13,867 nucleotides of DNA. Source: Pseudomonadota bacterium. GTDB lineage: Bacteria; Pseudomonadota; Alphaproteobacteria; Caulobacterales; Caulobacteraceae. The first letter of the stretch is position 1. Each line of letters starts with the position of its first letter. This document shows positions 13,164-13,867 of the stretch, piece after piece. The stretch is taken from the NCBI GenBank assembly GCA_023412655.1, contig JAEYNH010000016.1:1-13867 (forward strand), read 5' to 3'. The position numbers and the translations under genes were made by a program. The notes beneath the pieces were generated by a model. The model ran no database searches, was not told where the DNA came from, and saw only the letters and a program-made list of their open reading frames with translations.

Positions 13164-13867
13164 ATGCGCCTCGTAACCATCGTCAGCCTCGCGGCCTCGG
13201 CCGTACTCGGTCTGGGAGCCCTGGTGGTCGCCAAGACCGTCCTGCCGGGCGGCGGGGCCGCGCAGAGCGCCATCGCTCCCGCCCAGGAAGGCGTGCCGAT
13301 CGTCGTGGCCGCCCGGGAGATCAAGTACGGCGACCGCCTGGCCCCCGGCATGCTGACCATCGTCAAGGCGCCGGCCAACCTGGCTCCGAAAGGCGCCTTC
13401 GCAAGCGTCGAGCAGGTGCTGGCCGCCGACAAGGGCGCCGCGCCGGTGGCGCTCACGGCCATCGCCGCCCGCGAGCCGATCCTGCCGGCCAAGATCACCG
13501 GCCCAGGCGCCCGACCCACCGTCGCCGCCGAGATCGGCGCGGGGATGCGCGCCTATACGCTGAAGGTGAGCGACGCCACCGGCGTGGGCGGCCACGCCCT
13601 GCCCGGCGACCGGGTGGACGTGGTGCTGCTACGCGACCTGACCCCCACCGGGCCCGACCGCAGTTTCATCTCCTATGTGGTGGTGCAGAACGCCCGCGTC
13701 CTCGGCATCGACCTGAACGCCGACCCCACCAGCGAGAAGCCGGCCACGCCCAGCACCGCCACCGTCGAGGTCTCGGTGGAGGAGGCCCAGAAGTTGTCCA
13801 TCGCCTCGACCTTGGGGACCCTGTCCCTGGCCCTGCGCCGCACCGGCGAGGCCGAACTGGCCGACGC
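13164..13867 (+). CDS. cpaB: Flp/Tad pilus assembly protein CpaB (partial, C-terminus beyond window)
   Basis: CpaB (RcpC) is a periplasmic/inner-membrane component of the Flp/Tad pilus secretion machine. The ATG at 13164 opens about 234 codons that leave the window; full-length homologues have about 290-300. I translated it by hand. The N-terminus MRLVTIVSLAASAVLGLGALVVAKTVLP is an uncleaved anchor or signal segment (residues 4-26). It is followed by VPIVVAAREIKYGDRLAPGMLTIVKAP, the start of the SAF domain typical of CpaB/FlgA-like proteins. The CpaB/RcpC core is seen in YTLKVSDATGVGGHALPGDRVDVVLLRD and in TATVEVSVEEAQKLSIASTLGTLSLALRR. GAAAGAG nine bases upstream is a weak ribosome site. In related bacteria cpaC, cpaD, cpaE and cpaF follow, so the rest of the locus probably lies to the right. 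No prepilin or cpaA gene precedes it here; the upstream neighbour is the unrelated reductase operon. Confidence 0.92.
   Translation, partial: MRLVTIVSLAASAVLGLGALVVAKTVLPGGGAAQSAIAPAQEGVPIVVAAREIKYGDRLAPGMLTIVKAPANLAPKGAFASVEQVLAADKGAAPVALTAIAAREPILPAKITGPGARPTVAAEIGAGMRAYTLKVSDATGVGGHALPGDRVDVVLLRDLTPTGPDRSFISYVVVQNARVLGIDLNADPTSEKPATPSTATVEVSVEEAQKLSIASTLGTLSLALRRTGEAELAD

Noticed and set aside
1..13867. CRISPR arrays, tRNA/rRNA genes, insertion sequences, toxin-antitoxin or phage defence genes
   Set aside because: I found no regularly spaced repeats, no cloverleaf or rRNA-like stretch, no transposase motifs with flanking inverted repeats and no defence-family domains. The gaps between genes are too short to hide such systems.

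Overview
The window is very GC-rich, densely coding DNA that reads like an alphaproteobacterial chromosome, most likely from the Caulobacterales (Caulobacter/Phenylobacterium type). That placement is inference. It rests on base composition, a CpaB-type pilus gene, a TonB-like small protein with a Caulobacterales-style cysteine-rich tail, and GCTA-type candidate -10 elements. I see no tRNA, rRNA, CRISPR array, insertion sequence, phage gene or obvious sign of recent transfer. No gene-free stretch exceeds 232 bp.

Layout. (1) 1-3084, minus strand: a glycolate oxidase operon glcD-glcE-glcF. The genes are translationally coupled by TGATG and ATGA overlaps, and glcF runs off the left edge. (2) 3178-3798, plus strand: a small secreted or inner-membrane protein with a TonB-like N-terminus and no TonB C-terminal domain. 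(3) 3795-5744, minus strand: an acyl-CoA dehydrogenase and an enoyl-CoA hydratase, directly abutting. (4) 5977-9467, plus strand: the two subunits of an acyl-CoA carboxylase of the 3-methylcrotonyl-CoA/geranyl-CoA type, coupled by a TAATG overlap. (5) 9464-12993, minus strand: an aldo/keto reductase, a class III CoA-transferase and a FadI-like thiolase. (6) 13164 to the right edge, plus strand: cpaB of a Flp/Tad pilus locus, truncated by the window.

How it fits together. The middle 9 kb is a catabolic island for CoA thioesters. Acyl-CoA dehydrogenation, biotin-dependent gamma-carboxylation, hydration and thiolysis are all represented, which suits leucine/isovalerate or acyclic terpenoid breakdown. 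The dedicated HMG-CoA lyase is not in the window, so the exact substrate cannot be fixed from here. The dehydrogenase/hydratase pair is divergent from the carboxylase pair across a shared 232-bp control region. The glc operon (glycolate to glyoxylate) and the pilus gene are separate functional blocks.

I did not find a clearly new biological system. The two points most worth following are sequence-level. First, CTAG is nearly absent inside genes, but recurs as (G/C)GCTAGG a short distance upstream of four gene starts, always pointing toward the gene, as expected for housekeeping promoter -10 elements. Second, both convergent gene pairs interlock their stop codons in a single CTAG.
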